The notes below the pieces were generated by a model. It did no database searches, was not told the origin of the DNA, and saw only the letters and a program-made list of their open reading frames with translations. Below are positions 1 through 13,182 of a DNA stretch of 64,000 nt, one piece after another (the stretch's first letter is position 1; each line of letters opens with the position of its first letter). The stretch covers positions 26,412,001-26,476,000 of the forward strand of contig OY987267.1 of NCBI GenBank assembly GCA_963920665.1, in the 5' to 3' direction. A program made the position numbers and the translations under genes. This DNA is from Straminergon stramineum. Taxonomy: Eukaryota > Streptophyta > Bryopsida > Hypnales > Calliergonaceae.

Positions 1-234
1 AATCATGGACAAGTTGACTGGCCGTAAGTCCAAGAAGGAAAAAATAGATCACAAAGTGCTAATGAAGCTTCCTAACGGCTATGCACAACAATTTCAATAA
101 AGGAAACCTCGGAGACCGTCAAGGAAACAAAAGAAATCACGACATGGCAACTCATATTCCAAGGCAAGCTTCTTAACGGCATACAATCTTAAAAAAATAG
201 AAGATCATAGACGATGACTGTAAGATTAACTCAC

Positions 235-3200
235 CAAGATTTGAAATCAATATAATCATGGAGATCGTAATAAGCCGCCCCAACTGCATTATATGATGCT
301 TCTTTGAGTAACAGAGCTGTTGTAATTTGTATGTCGGCCCCAGGAGCAGCAGGCGGACATCCATCTGACGCTTGTTTGAGTATACTGACCACCACGGGAG
401 CTAAAAGCTGCAGTTGACACACATTCTTGACTTAGAAGCATATAAACAAAAGTTGCACTAACAGATAACTTGGTAATAGGAGAAAAAGAGAATTGAGATA
501 GAATATACGCAAACACGTCCTTGAAACCAATCCAAGTGCAACCGCATATAGACGATAAACTACTAAATCCCTTGGAACCAATTTGGTCGTGTAAAAGTCA
601 AAATCAATTAGATTAATTGAGAAGCTGCCCCATATACCAAATAATGGAGTCATCCTATAAGCCATGAATGTCCCCCTTCCCTTGGCCTCTCTTTCGATTC
701 TTATTCTAAATTGCAGTTGAATTTTTGATTAACTTATAGAAAATTTGACTCTAATACCAGGGACATATCAGAGCCAAAATCAGAACTATAATACCCATAT
801 AGAAGCTTAAGTGAGCATCTTCATGCGTTTCCTCTGAGCAAGTATGAGTGCATTCATTAACCCATATATTGGAACATGGATGTACAAGGAAAATGTGAAC
901 AAAGAATACCTCCCGATGAGACTCAAACAGAGCTAGATATAGGGATTCGGCACAAGGCCGCAACTTATCCTTGAATTGGACGAGATCTTGCTCATGATGG
1001 AATAATTCAGGATCTTGTACCCATTCCTCCAGATCCGCAGGCGTGAGAATAAAGTATCTATATAAAATGAAGTTACATTAGCTACATACAGAAGACCCAG
1101 AGGAAGAAAAACAGAACATCGGAACAGTTACAGTTACAGCAGAATTGCCTCTCCAGCTGGCTCTTTAACACGACAACATTTCAGTTCCTAATAAAACATG
1201 AACAAAAATACGACAAAAGAACTATCCGCTGGAAATAATTCCAAGAGCTAACTTTCGAAAATTTAAAGCAATTATGTACCTTCGAACTAAAATTTCGCAT
1301 AGTACCACCAAGCGTTGCTTGTCCAATAGAGACATGACTATTTCTTCAGCCTGTCTTGCCAAATTCCCTTTGGCTTCTTCCAGAGTAGGAGTACTCTGCC
1401 CAACAACCCTCCCAGACTTGTTGGGCCTGTAAGAAACACATTGAATAACACTCTGAAGAAAGATCATACACTTTATCAAGAAAGTTTCGAAAGGTTCACT
1501 CTCCTCCTTAGGTTCTGTTATCTGTACATAGCAGAATTCCAACACTGGCGGGAGCACGACTCTGTTGCTAAATGAGTAAGGATGAGTAGATTGCACTTCT
1601 ACAAATATCTTCATCAATCTCAAGCATGCCTTATCCAGAAAAGCTTGCAAAGTCTGCCCATGATTCAACGCAGTACCTGCAACACAAGTACCCTAATTCA
1701 TGAATGACTAGAAGGACAATAGTTTTCAATCAAAGACTGGAGAGCTATGAAGACTCCCTCAAGCATTAACCCCATCCAATTTGAAGATTCAACCACAGAG
1801 GAGCAGTTTTTCCCTACTGAGTAAGGCTGCAATGAAGCAACAGCTTCGGCAAGATGCATAACGGACCTCATCCCGCTTTGAAGGCACTATTATCCATGAT
1901 TGATTAAACATGCTCCAGAGCATTACCTCAGAAAAGACCAATGACCACTATATCAAGCAAACATATTAGTCGATGCGCCAAGATCGTCTAAACTACCCAA
2001 CATGATAGGAATGGAACTTACGATATTGCAGTAATTCCTTAACTGCTTGTAGAAACGAAGGACAAACATCTTTCACTGGACCTACTTCCTGCACTTATCA
2101 TACAGAGCTGAAATGAGTGATAAAAATAAACAAGCATCTTAAACACGTAAAGAGACACTCGAGACACTGACATCGTCCATTCAAAATCAAAGCCATCTAC
2201 ACTCTTCTGAAATCTCAACCATCCTTTAAAAGTTATATTTCCAATCATTCTTGGTTTTCCACAAGAAAAACTAAAATGAGATCTTCTTTCTACGTAACAA
2301 ATAATTTTGAAGACCCCGAGCATGTTGGTAAACACACCTGAACAGATCTGGCATCGCTTTGAAAGCCATGTACTAACATCCGACGAAGCACTTTCAGGCA
2401 AAGCATCCAGCGTTCACAGGTCAACCAGAGTGCCTGATCTTGGTCTGCAACAAGAATTGCACTTTGAGGGCCTGCAAGAAGTGTCTGAAGACCTTGAAGA
2501 ATAGCTTGCGTATCCGTGCACCAATGACGCCAGGTGTACTCAAAATATTGGGCTGTAACCTGCGACACGGAAACCATAAATACAACGCAGATAATTCACG
2601 GCAATCTAAAATGGATGCTTTGGGCATATTTACATTTTTATTCCATTGACAAGGATAATAGCTCCCAATTAAACCAACAGAAATCCTTCAAACCACTTCT
2701 TGACGCAAAAACACTTCAATATAAATGACAAGCTGAAAGAAAAACAAACCAAAACTGCTCTATGATACAGATGCAGAGATATCATCTACCGAGAACAGAA
2801 TCTTAATTATAGCCAAAACTTAGAGGAATACAACTGGAACTTGGCCTCTACTGAGTTCATCAGAGAAAACTACTTCATGAGAAATCTATGACACGTCATC
2901 TTACGAGAAATAAGAATTCGGTAAATATGGCTACACACCTCTGCAAAATTGCGTTGATCTGCTGCTAAACGTTTGGTAGACAACTCCTTCAGGGTTTGAT
3001 TAAGCACCAAATATACGCGTTGGGTAGTGAGTACATCCGGAGATTGCAACTTCTGCAGCAATGTTGGAAATAGCTCTGGCCTGCAATCCATTGCGCTTAA
3101 CAAAAGTTCAAAATAGATCGAGAGCAATATCGGACAACTAGAAGATGACATTATAAAGTTACACAGACCAAGAATCAATTAACGACGGTAAACTCGTCAA

Positions 3201-4977
3201 GCACACAAGTTCATGCTTATACAAAAACAAGTTGCAAATTATTGTTCACTCCTCATCCACCCTCATAAATATCCTTCATACCATGTTCAAACATCTTGAC
3301 CGCTACTTACCATTCTCGAGGATAATCAAATCGAGCGACTTTTGAAATAAGAAGTGCTAATTGGACGGCCACCTGCACATTGACGCACGAGTTAAATAAA
3401 TTTCGGCAAAAACAGGTAGAATTAGACTGCCTTACGCAAGACATGCAAGAAGAAACGCCAGCCATGCACGGAAAAAGAAAACGAGATGACATGTGAAGAA
3501 ATAGACCTGATTGTTCTCCTCTCTAATTAAGTCGAGCAGCCTGTTCCGTAAATGAGGTTTTTCTGCATCACTTATGCCCCTGTGAGCCCCATAAAGTGTC
3601 AAGCCTTTTCTCGATAAGGATTGCGTTACAACATGAACGAGACCGTGCCCAGTTTTGCAACAAAGCCTCTAATTGACACCGGGGCAACACTCAGCCTAAC
3701 ATCACGATAGACAAAATAGAAAATACACTCTTAGAGAAACAGTGTGCCAAGGAGAATGTGGTTCTCAGAAGGACAAGACGGACATTCAAAATGTATAATA
3801 CTACCATCTGAGACAACATTCGTGAACCTCAAAAATTAACAAGTGAGAACTCACGGAGAATCTCGACGTGTCCTCCAATACCGATTAATACTGTTTTTGA
3901 AATACACTGAAGCTAGCCACCGGGCGTCGCTTTGCTGTTCCAGATCCTTGGCACCAATAATCTCCTATATATGTCATTAGAGGGTGGCAGTATCAAAAGA
4001 GAGTTAGGGCAGGCAATAGTCATTATGCAAAGATGAAAGCTGAGCCAATGCTGCTGCAAGACCTGGAAAAGTGTAGAAGGAAGAAATCCAAAGTATAAGG
4101 ACTTTCTGAAGTAAAGGGTAGAGAATTGTATGAGGAGCACAAGTTTCAGGAATAAAATCACAACAATTCTTTGGATCCCGTTCAGGAAAAAACGGATGTG
4201 ATTAGAGCCAATATCATCACACAAAATTTAAATATCTACCCTCTGATCAGGAAACAAAAAAGAATCCTTACAAAATGCAAATTGTGTAGGCCAGGTGGAA
4301 GAAACATTTGTGACAACAAAGCAAATTTTAAGAGCACCTAAGCCGCTAAAAGCTGCTTGCAGACCTCAACAGAGGAAACACCTCCGATTGATCGGCGATC
4401 GGCGAATATCATCCCAAACATTCACCAACAAAACCCTAAATCTTGGAAATCTGAAGACATGAAGCGGACACGGATATCCTAAACCCTACATGTGAAACTA
4501 CTTCTCTTCGTTTCCGAAGAAAAGATTTCATCTATAAAAGATATCTAATCGTATCATCACATCAGATACACAATTGTCCAAATCGTGGCAGCCCGTAAAC
4601 GTATACCCTCCCAGGACGGGCAGTGCGTCCTGAGGTTTTCTATTAAGCGACACATCCAAGTAAGAGTGTCCTCGAACAAGTCATCTTGCGGAGGGTATCC
4701 ATTAAAACCCTAAAGAAGGAGAGCAGGAGGATGTGATAGTCTTCATGAAAGACCTAAATCTTGAAATGAATGAAAAAAACTGGACAAAACTCTGGAAACG
4801 AAATCCAAACCTATGCGTTGAGGACATTCTCACCAGAAGGCATGAACAAAAGCCAGGTCGACTCTCGCACGCTGCCAAAGTTGCCTCTGCTGGTTTGCGC
4901 ACAGACTCGTCTTGTCGCAGGGCGTCTTGAAGCAGAGTATAAACCCTAGAAAGGTCCTCTGCGGAAGTATGCGCCAT
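235..4977 (-). CDS. IPO11: Importin-11-like nuclear transport receptor, N-terminal half (partial)
   Basis: An importin-beta family karyopherin (Ran-binding HEAT/ARM solenoid) that should carry cargo through nuclear pores. Ten exons join in frame with GT-AG introns: 4834-4977, 3855-3964, 3507-3579, 3311-3372, 2939-3080, 2338-2559, 2022-2088, 1280-1676, 910-1057 and 235-407. They give about 512 codons, roughly half of the ~1000-residue family length. The last visible intron runs off the left edge. Recognisable plant importin-11 blocks, in order, are ESRPGFCSCLL (exon 1), ASVYFKNSINRYW (exon 2), ISKVARFDYPREW (exon 4), LKELSTKRLAADQR (exon 5), LTCERWMLCLK (exon 6) and ILVRRYF followed by LRPCAESLY (exons 8-9). 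The start at 4977 (MAHTSAEDL) fits the usual family start. An in-frame ATG at 5031 would add 18 residues. No stop or frameshift was seen. Family assignment is strong; orthology was not tested. Confidence 0.9.
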
Positions 4978-6079
4978 GGCAGATTGGCTTGAATATAGTT
5001 CAGTCACTTTCGAGTACCTCCACCACCGCAATCCAGCCGTCTTATCTTAGCAAACACGATTTTACCGAGTCGTGTCTCTAATTGACAAGAAAGAACAACA
5101 TAGGAGAGAACGTCTGATTCCAGGTTAGTTGGCTCAATGATTCCCGAGGGATCAAATTCTCTACGATCCCCTCGTACGATTCCGCCAGAATCCTCAGGTC
5201 CGGCCTCGGTTAGGCTTCACAGTAAAGATGTCCGGGACCAAAACCTCGATGACCTCGTCCAGCTAACAAATTGTACGATCATGCTACAGGAAGATTACTG
5301 CAAACAAGGCTGCGGGCGAATAAAGAGGCCCAAATCGACCGAAACGCATAATGACCTAAAACGGAAGCAACAGAAACGGTGACAATGATATTCCACGAAA
5401 GAGGTCAAAATGAGCTTGATATCCAATTCAAGGGCACCAATTACAGCAGCGACGGCCAGGAGCAAGAAGGCAAGCGGCAGCAGGCATGGAGATTATAGGG
5501 CGAGGGGGGAAGGGGAAGGAGAGGGAGAGGGAGAGGGAGAAGGGACGCAGGCGCACGGCATGGGTTGAAATATAATAGGTGGCAAAAATGGAGACCGAAA
5601 AGGGCGAGGAGCGGGTCGCAAGAAAGGCCTCCGAGCACAGGGGGCGGGCGGGAGCGATGGGGAGGCAGGAGCATCGGAGGTGGGGCGGACGAGCGGAGAG
5701 AAAGCGAGCGAGACGGCCCAGAACGGACGCTGCTGCGACGCCCCTAAATCGCCATCGCCACACTCCGAGCTAAGAGACTGGTCAGGGGAGGAGGGAAATG
5801 TCGGCTTCTGGTAGATGTGGGAAGCAGCGCGGGGCCAGCGACAGGGCTGGAATGGGAAGCCTCTCAAATGTGCAGTGACGCGACATATGGACGGAGCCCG
5901 CTACAACTTCAGGTCAAGTCGATAGATGTGACGGCGGGGAAGACCCGGCAACTGACCCGAGCCAGAGGTAACTTAACCACCCTTCAGTTCAGTGGAAGCC
6001 AGCGAGGGAGTACAGTAAGATAAGGGGTTCATGGGGGCTGGGGCTCCCCACACCCACTCCCCACAACCCTTACTTTAAC
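4978..6079 (-). promoter_or_regulatory. 5' flank / probable leader and promoter of the importin gene
   Basis: GC-rich DNA upstream of the importin start, clearly different from the AT-rich DNA beyond 6.1 kb. It includes a purine tract of GGGAGA-type units around 5512-5542. Several open frames exist on both strands, but they are proline/arginine/serine-rich products of GC composition and show no family resemblance. I read this as promoter plus untranslated leader; the transcription start cannot be placed from sequence alone. Confidence 0.45.
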
Positions 6080-6165
6080 TTAACCCCTAAACGAAGGACC
6101 AGGGGTTGCAAAATACAGTGTTGCAGAAGCCACCTGGCGGCCTTATGGTCCTTTAGGGGGTTTAA
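6080..6165. mobile_element. 86-bp mini TTAA-flanked foldback
   Basis: TTAACCCCTAAACGAAGGACC on the left faces GGTCCTTTAGGGGGTTTAA on the right. The ends match the TTAACCCCTAAAG ends of the larger elements at 17, 19, 43, 48-50 and 56 kb. It looks like a minimal, internally deleted member. The right side has one extra T before its TTAA. Confidence 0.5.
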
Positions 6166-9100
6166 CTTGACTTGATTTACAACCTCTCCCTGGTTGTCTT
6201 GAAGCAAGTTATGCATGGGGAGCTTAGGTTTATATATTATGGTAGGACGATCCATGGTCATCCCTTTTATTGTTGCAAATATTTAGATTTATTGAATTCA
6301 CAAATACTAGTTTGCAATATTTTTGCATGCATTTATTATGTCAACTCATTTGTGGAGTGTATATATATATATATGGTGGACATAGCAAAAACATATGGTT
6401 TCCATTGTTTTTCCTAAATGTAAATATTCTTGTCCATTTGGGTGCTAGTGTGGCTCTCTTAATTCCCTTCACAATTGCACTCGTCATCCAGAAATGTCCC
6501 TCAAGATTTTGGAATAACAATGGAAATTTTTGTAATGCATGTGTCAATACCATATGGTGGTGTCCATTGAATCTGTAAGATTGTGACTTTCCAATCCAAT
6601 TCCAAATGTTTCATTCCCAATTCCACACAAAATTGTCATAATGCAAACCCTTGTACAATATTCACTACACTAGGGTGCAATAAGTCAAAATTGGGTCTAG
6701 AACTAGGGATCGCAATTGATTGGGGGCAAATTTGGGCCTACCTACGTCAAATGAGCCCATTGTGAGTTGAGTGGTTGCCTTGCTCCTTGTGGGATGGATG
6801 ATTCATGTTAGTTTTTTGTCACACATAGAAAAATCTTTTTAGAAGCGATTGAAACTATGTTTTTCTTAACAAAATATGAATTTGTTATGAAATTTTTAAG
6901 TATAGTGCTCAAACAGTCCAAAAGAATCACTAAAGTCCACAAACCAATACAAAGTACATTTGTAATGTTATTTCCCTTGTATGGTTACATTATTTTCCTG
7001 AAATGGCCTTCATAACTCAATTGCCAAAAGTTTAAAGTTTAAAAACAGTTTTCATTAAACTGGTTGGATTGGTCCAAATTCCTAAAAAATATTTGTATTT
7101 CAAGTAGTTTAATATGTAACAAACATTTAGTACACAACTTAGTTTAATTAGAGTAAACCATCCATTTACCACACATCCAAATTCCAAACAACAAACCTTG
7201 CTATTTATGGAATACTAACCATACAAGTCAACTACCATGTCAATTGTGATGGGAACACAATTTTGTAACACTGCCCAATGACTGCACAACATTGTGCGAT
7301 AAAAGGTTGCAAGGAATTTTGGACTAGATTTTAGCTTCATTTTCTTTAAATTGCAATAAAATTTGTAAGAAGAAATTTTTTTGCATTCTATTTTTTGAAG
7401 GTGAAACTTAATATGAAATTTAACAATCACACCAAATTCAAAACATGCAAGTCTCTATATTTATGTTGAGAAGGATTTTATATCAATGCATAAATTCGCA
7501 TCAACAACAACAAATTGCTAAAACACATTACAAGATGAGCCATGGATTTACCATTTTTGTATGTTCAAAAGTCAAAAAATATTACAAGGAGAGAATATCC
7601 AACATCTTTCATTGAATTGGATTCAAGCAGCTCCCATCAAAAAACTAGATGAAAAATCTTTCTTTTCCATCCTTGAAGCCTCCATGAAATCATTCAAAAG
7701 GAACAAAACATCCTCTTATTTAAGAATTTTAGTGTTAAGGTACAACATCCAAATGATTATAAATAGACAATTGAATCTTTTTCCTATTCTTAATTTGTCT
7801 AATTTTTAGTAGAATCAAACTAGAAGTCAAAAGAATATTCTAGATTTTCTTGTTTATATACATTTTTTGGACTTCTAATGGATGAGTTATAAATTCTTCG
7901 AAGAATTTCAAAGTACTAGAAATAGGCACTTTGAAATCTGACCCTAAATTCTTATGAATAGTGGAAGTAAATGTTAGGCAAGAATCTCTAGGGGTCTACT
8001 TTAGAAAAGGTTCACAATTAGATTTAGATATATACCTTATATATTGAAGACATGGATGGTGTTTGTTTATTTGTTCTAATTGGAAATTCTAGCATGAAAA
8101 ATGCATTTAATTAGTGATTCAATTGATTGATCATTCTATTCTATTACCAGTTTTTAAAATTGTAAAGATGCTTAAAAGAATCAACTTAAAAGAATTATTT
8201 AATAATGGTCAATTTATAAACTAATGTTGTAAAATATGATTAAAAATAATATCTACATGGTTGAATCTATTACTCATTACCATACTAACCAATATTTCAA
8301 AAAAAATTTAACCAAAATTTTAAAAAATTGAATATTCATATGAATATTTATAATAATTTTAAAAATTCTTTGAAGTCAAAATTTTAAATTATTATTGTGA
8401 TTTTTTTTAAATGTTTTATTTTTTATTTCAATTTTTGTAAGGTCATATATTGAATTTGAAATTGGGAGGGTCAAACATATTTTTTTACCCTTTGCACTAA
8501 AGGATCTTTTGGAAAGGGAGAAATTGAAAAATAATATTGCGCAATTATTGAAGACCTAATTACTAGAATCTACAAATAATTAGATGGATGAAAAATTGAA
8601 GATTCATTGTGCATGGGACATATTTGTATTTATTTGTTGCTCAAAATTTGAATGTTTGGTCTATAGGTGGCTAAAGTAAAGTTCATTGGATAACATATAG
8701 GATCATAGACTAAAAAGTGTATGACAATAATAGTAGAAATTGTAAGTTTTCTTTCATCTCCATTTTTATTTTATTTGAAGCTTCTTCTCAAAAGTTATAG
8801 GCAAAGTTTTAAATTGGATATTAAAAACATTCCACCATAGCCTTCTTTCAACTTTATTTGTAACTTTTGATTAGAGGCTAAAAATCACAAAATAGATCCT
8901 TGGAGTTGATCATAAACTACCTTCAATTTTATATTATATATTCTTAGACAAATAAATATTAATAAGTTGATTTACCATACATAAATGAAACTTGACATTT
9001 TGCTAGGAATATGAGCAACAATGCCATCATAAGAGCATAGAAATGCAAGCCTTGAGTAAATGTATGAGGGCTAGTTTACCCCAGGGCTAAAACAAGGACC

Positions 9101-10579
9101 AAAAGCACTTGAGGGTACCCTACTTTGTTAGATGTGAGTCATATGATCTACAAAGCAAGAAGTCAAGATAGATAACAATATTGACACTTTGTGTGGTCTT
9201 GGTATAAACCCAAAAGAGACAATAGTCAAACCATATCTATTTATTATTAGATTTAACAATGTCAACAACAAAATAAATTAAAGAGACAAAATCTATAGTT
9301 GTGAGGTTCTAGCTTGCCATACTTTCCTAGAAATCCATTAGGTCTACTTCAAAGAGGTGGTCAAGAAAAATAATTTAGAAACTAGCAAAATATTATTTAC
9401 TTTGATCATATAGGATTCTAAGTAGACTTTTCATCTATGAAAAATTAGCATGGCCCTCAACCAAAATGTACACCCAACTTGAAACATCCCTAACTCTCTA
9501 CCAATCCTTGCTTTGATAATTCAAGAGGGGCTTTGGTTTGGCCTTGGTGTAAATCAACCCTTAGTAAATATTATACAAACATTGAAGGTGCTTATGATAT
9601 AAATATATTTTATATAGGTATTTATAATATAGATGCTCTATAATCATGAAAAATTTCTATAATGTAGATACTTATAACATAGGTATATAGACTCCTATAC
9701 TCATACGCTCGTGATCCTAGGCTTATGTAATAGCAACCGTGGCACTCCACCCACCTCTATCAAAGCACACTTTCATTAGCCCTTGAACTTGAAGTCACAT
9801 CTAGGTTACATTGTTCTAGGTCTTTTGACTCTACCTCCCCCCCCCCTTCCAGCCTTTAGCCTTGATTTTCGTAAATGCTAAGTTGAAGGGACTCAACACT
9901 AGGTTGGAGGGGTGTAATATTTGAAAAATGCTAGGTTTAATACTAGGAATCCCCCTCGAATTTGCTTGTTGATGATGATAAGCTTAACTCTTCAATGCCC
10001 AATGAAACCAAATTGGCTAATGCTTCACAATATAGAAAAATCTACATACAATATGTATTGCGACCTTGAGATTCACCTAGTGAGGGGTTTGCTAGACAAA
10101 GGCGAGAAGTTCATATGTATTCTCTTGATGCATTCTCTAGTGTAGGATTTGTAGCTTGGAATTCAATAAACCATTCCAACAAAGATCCAACTAGTTAAGG
10201 TTGGTGCAGTTTTTGACTTCTAATGACAACTCAATAGTTAGATGGTTTGAAAAGAGGGCTATTAGTTCCAAATTTTTCATTCTCCATATCTCTAGGATTA
10301 TGCTTGTGAAACCATAGGCACCAAGAAACAAGATTTTCAATTCAAAATACTTGGAAAATAAGCTAGGAACATAACTGGTAAGCTACCAATTGAACTCTAA
10401 GCCACTATATTTGATATTACTCACGTTTCAAAGTTCTTCTGGTATGGTTCTTGTGAAGTTATTGTACCCCAACATTAGATCGACCAGGGATGTACAATTT
10501 CTTAGAAAGGAGGAATAGGGCTTGTCAGATTGTTGTTTTTCAAATTTAGTACTAGCAGCTCAATTACAGTTCCGAGCAA
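6166..10579. other. AT-rich intergenic DNA, no gene seen
   Basis: Long AT-rich stretch with only short open frames of low complexity. It contains a short TA microsatellite at 6359-6376, just inside the left part, a 10-base C run near 9837-9846 and an imperfect tATAg-type repetitive patch around 9585-9700. I recognise no protein, RNA gene or bounded transposon here. Confidence 0.5.
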
Positions 10580-10843
10580 CCTTTTTTTTTGGCACCACGG
10601 GGTCAGATTGAACCATTTCAAAAGAAATATCTACTTTTCGCCAAATTAAAGTAATCTTCTTTTCACCAAAAATTTCCCATTTCTACTAATAATGTGGATG
10701 AAGTCACAAAATTTGGATGAAAAAGTGCATGAATATGATTGAAAAGTATTTTTTGGTCCAAAACATGGATGAATGTCCAAATACAATGCTTCACCAAATT
10801 TTAAATATTCACCATCTTGGCACTTATTCAAAAAGTAAAAAAC
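10580..10843 (+). repeat. Dispersed repeat, copy 1
   Basis: About 264 bp alignable along its length to 57467-57729 in the same orientation. Shared marks are a CC plus T-run start, GGCAC near the left end, a central TTTTTTGGTCCAAAA and a right-hand AAAGTAAAAAAC. By eye roughly four bases in five agree. It encodes nothing convincing. It could be an LTR or UTR fragment of a retroelement; class uncertain. Confidence 0.6.
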
Positions 10844-12000
10844 AAGGGCTAGTTCGAAGGGACGAAGGAATTTCGCCAATGAAATTGTTTTCCTTGAGAA
10901 TAAGCTATAGAAACTATATTAGTGACCCCATTTCATTTTGAATGTGACTTGGAAACATGAAATGGTGTTCTGTAGATATTTGAATCATAGAAAGCAGTTG
11001 CAATTAGTTAGCACAAGAAGTATTAGCCTTGTTTCAACAAGATCTAAAAACCTTACGCACCGTGCTTATTAGCACCTTTAGCTAGATTTGAAAAAAAATT
11101 CCCGGAAAGAATTGTTAGTAACCTGATGCATCATTGGTCATGAAAAAATATGTGAAGATTCATGAAATTAGCATGATGATATAATGAAGGTGCACAAGTT
11201 TAAAATTCCTCTTAAAATTGTCCTTACAAAGTCAAATAAATACACATCAAGACTCACATGAGAAGCCGTTATGATCCAACTACAATTTTTATAATTGATG
11301 CAAATCACCAAGAGCTACAAGAATGCTCCCATTCAACTTATTGTTTGTAAACGATACAAGCTTCAAATTCTAACATTTACTCAAGTTGCTTGGAAGGGTT
11401 CCAAAGATTTCACTTGTTGAGCCACAAATCTATCAATCTTTGTCATCCATTTGCCTCAACAACTTCTCACCTTTGTCTAACAAAACCCTCACCCGTCAAA
11501 TCTCTAGGTTGTAGTACATATGGTATGTAGATTTTTTTTGTATGGTATGCAACCAAATGCCTAGGCATTAATCCTAGAAGGATGGGTTGGTCACCATAAA
11601 AATTAACTTTTTTAGTACCATGAGAATCAATTTACATAGAAAAACTCAACACTCATTGGTAGTCAAACTATTGTGTAAGACCTTTCTATTTCATACAAAG
11701 TTCCAAGAATGAACAATTGCACTTTTGTCTTACATGGGAGGATTCTTTGTCATCCATTAGACACTTAATGTTTGCGAGGGTTTCCGTCAAGGAGAAAGGT
11801 TGATTTCACGTCAGATAAACACCTATCATAGCTAGGTATCGAACCCGCGACCATGTCATTCAGTTTGGGAACCTTTCCACCATCATCTAGTAGTTTAGGG
11901 TCATCTTGGACCAACATGGGTGATTTTTCAAAGTGGCTAATTGAGGTGTTGAGAACAACTTGTGCCATGAAATTTTAGTCTTATCTACCTTCACTAACTT
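10844..12000. other. Intergenic DNA, no gene seen
   Basis: No supported gene. On the minus strand a GGGTTCGATACC string at about 11832-11843 resembles a tRNA T-arm or Pol III B box, but no cloverleaf can be built around it. A 67-codon minus-strand frame at 11765-11968 matches nothing I recognise. Confidence 0.4.
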
Positions 12001-12229
12001 AAATAAGGTAGGGGAATCCAATACCAATCATTCACCCAATACCACCCAAATGTAGGACTGTCATTGATTCTAGAGTTTGAATCTATGATAGGATCACATG
12101 CCTTAACTTCACAACAAGTGAAGTTAAGACATGTACTTCCATCATAAATTTTCATTCTAAGATCAACAAGTATCCTACATTTGGGTGGTATTAGGTGAAT
12201 GGTTAGTATTGGGTCCCCTACCTTATTAT
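12001..12229. mobile_element. Foldback MITE, near-complete palindrome
   Basis: The left arm starts AATAAGGTAGGGGA and the right arm ends TCCCCTACCTTATT. The outer ~55 bases pair with only a few mismatches. Pairing resumes more loosely towards the centre, where CCTTAACTTCAC faces GTGAAGTTAAG across a loop of only a few bases. The whole ~229 bp could fold as one hairpin. Flanks fit either a TA target duplication (Stowaway/mariner type) or a 3-bp TWA duplication (Harbinger/Tourist type), so the superfamily is left open. Confidence 0.75.
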
Positions 12230-12669
12230 GAAGCCCAATGGAAACAAGGAGTGTCCAGACCCACCTGGACTATACTATACTATACAGGTTCTTTCTATCC
12301 CACCTTTAATTCGTGGAGCTCTGAATGCCTAATGGAAACAGGCTCTCAGTTCCCCTGACCAATAGTGGTAGAACCTCCCATGACCAGCCAAGACCCATGG
12401 TCAATACATAGGTAATGGGAAATTCAATAGAGAGATGGCCAATAAGTAACCATTAGTTTAGGGTTTCCCACCATCTTCCAGCCATCACTATTATGACACA
12501 TGTGCTTCGTTTTGAGAGCCAAATTAGTCTTTAGATGAGCAATGATGGAAGAATCTATATATTGGGGATGGGAGTAGGCCAACTTTTGGCTTCTAAAATT
12601 CATAACAATTTGAATTTCAGGAAAAAAATTATGAAAAGTTGACAACGCCCATCATTTCTATCTCTCTAC

Positions 12670-13182
12670 ATGGCAAAAATTTAACAATGCCTTCTACTAC
12701 TCCAGATCATGCACAAAATGCTTAAGTGGCTGGTAATGGGCGGTTCTACTATAGTCGCCCGCCCAAACCCCTTCTGACCCCCAGTCGTCGTCTCCCATCC
12801 CCCCCATCTCTGAGTCTTACCACCCCGGCCCCCTGGACGTTGTAATGTAAGCCAGGAGCCCGAGTTGATGCCCAGTTGCAGCTTGGGTCAGCGCAGAATC
12901 GCTCAAATTGAGATTTCGTGGGTGAAAGAATCACCGGTTATGAGGAAGTTTTGGGTTTTCTGCATTCTTGAAGGTTTGGGTACATCCGAGGATCCATAAT
13001 TCATTGGCGATCGATTGAGTTTCGGCAAGGTTTGGCAAGAGATCGAAGCATTTATCGCAGTATAGGACTGTTTTGTTGCATCGAGGGTTTGGAGGAAGTA
13101 GGTTTAGCGGGGTTAGTAGTTATTTAGGTTAAGTGGACTTGCGTTTTGGTTTGGATTGAGAGATGGCTTTGAATCTTCGAGG
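12670..13182 (+). promoter_or_regulatory. Promoter / 5' leader of the DYW-PPR gene
   Basis: GC content rises here compared with the flanking AT-rich DNA, directly upstream of the PPR start. A short out-of-frame ORF begins at ATG 13163 and ends at TGA 13292-13294, overlapping the main start; it could dampen translation. The transcription start is not determinable by eye. Confidence 0.4.

Noticed and set aside
5428..5867. Proline/serine/arginine-rich frames on both strands upstream of the importin gene
   Set aside because: They overlap one another in several frames over a GGGAGA-type tract, a typical effect of GC-rich composition.
11826..11850. tRNA or tRNA-derived SINE on the minus strand from a GGGTTCGATACC T-arm-like string
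   Set aside because: No acceptor, D or anticodon arm can be paired around it, and the same string occurs by chance in an LRR exon at about 30729-30740.
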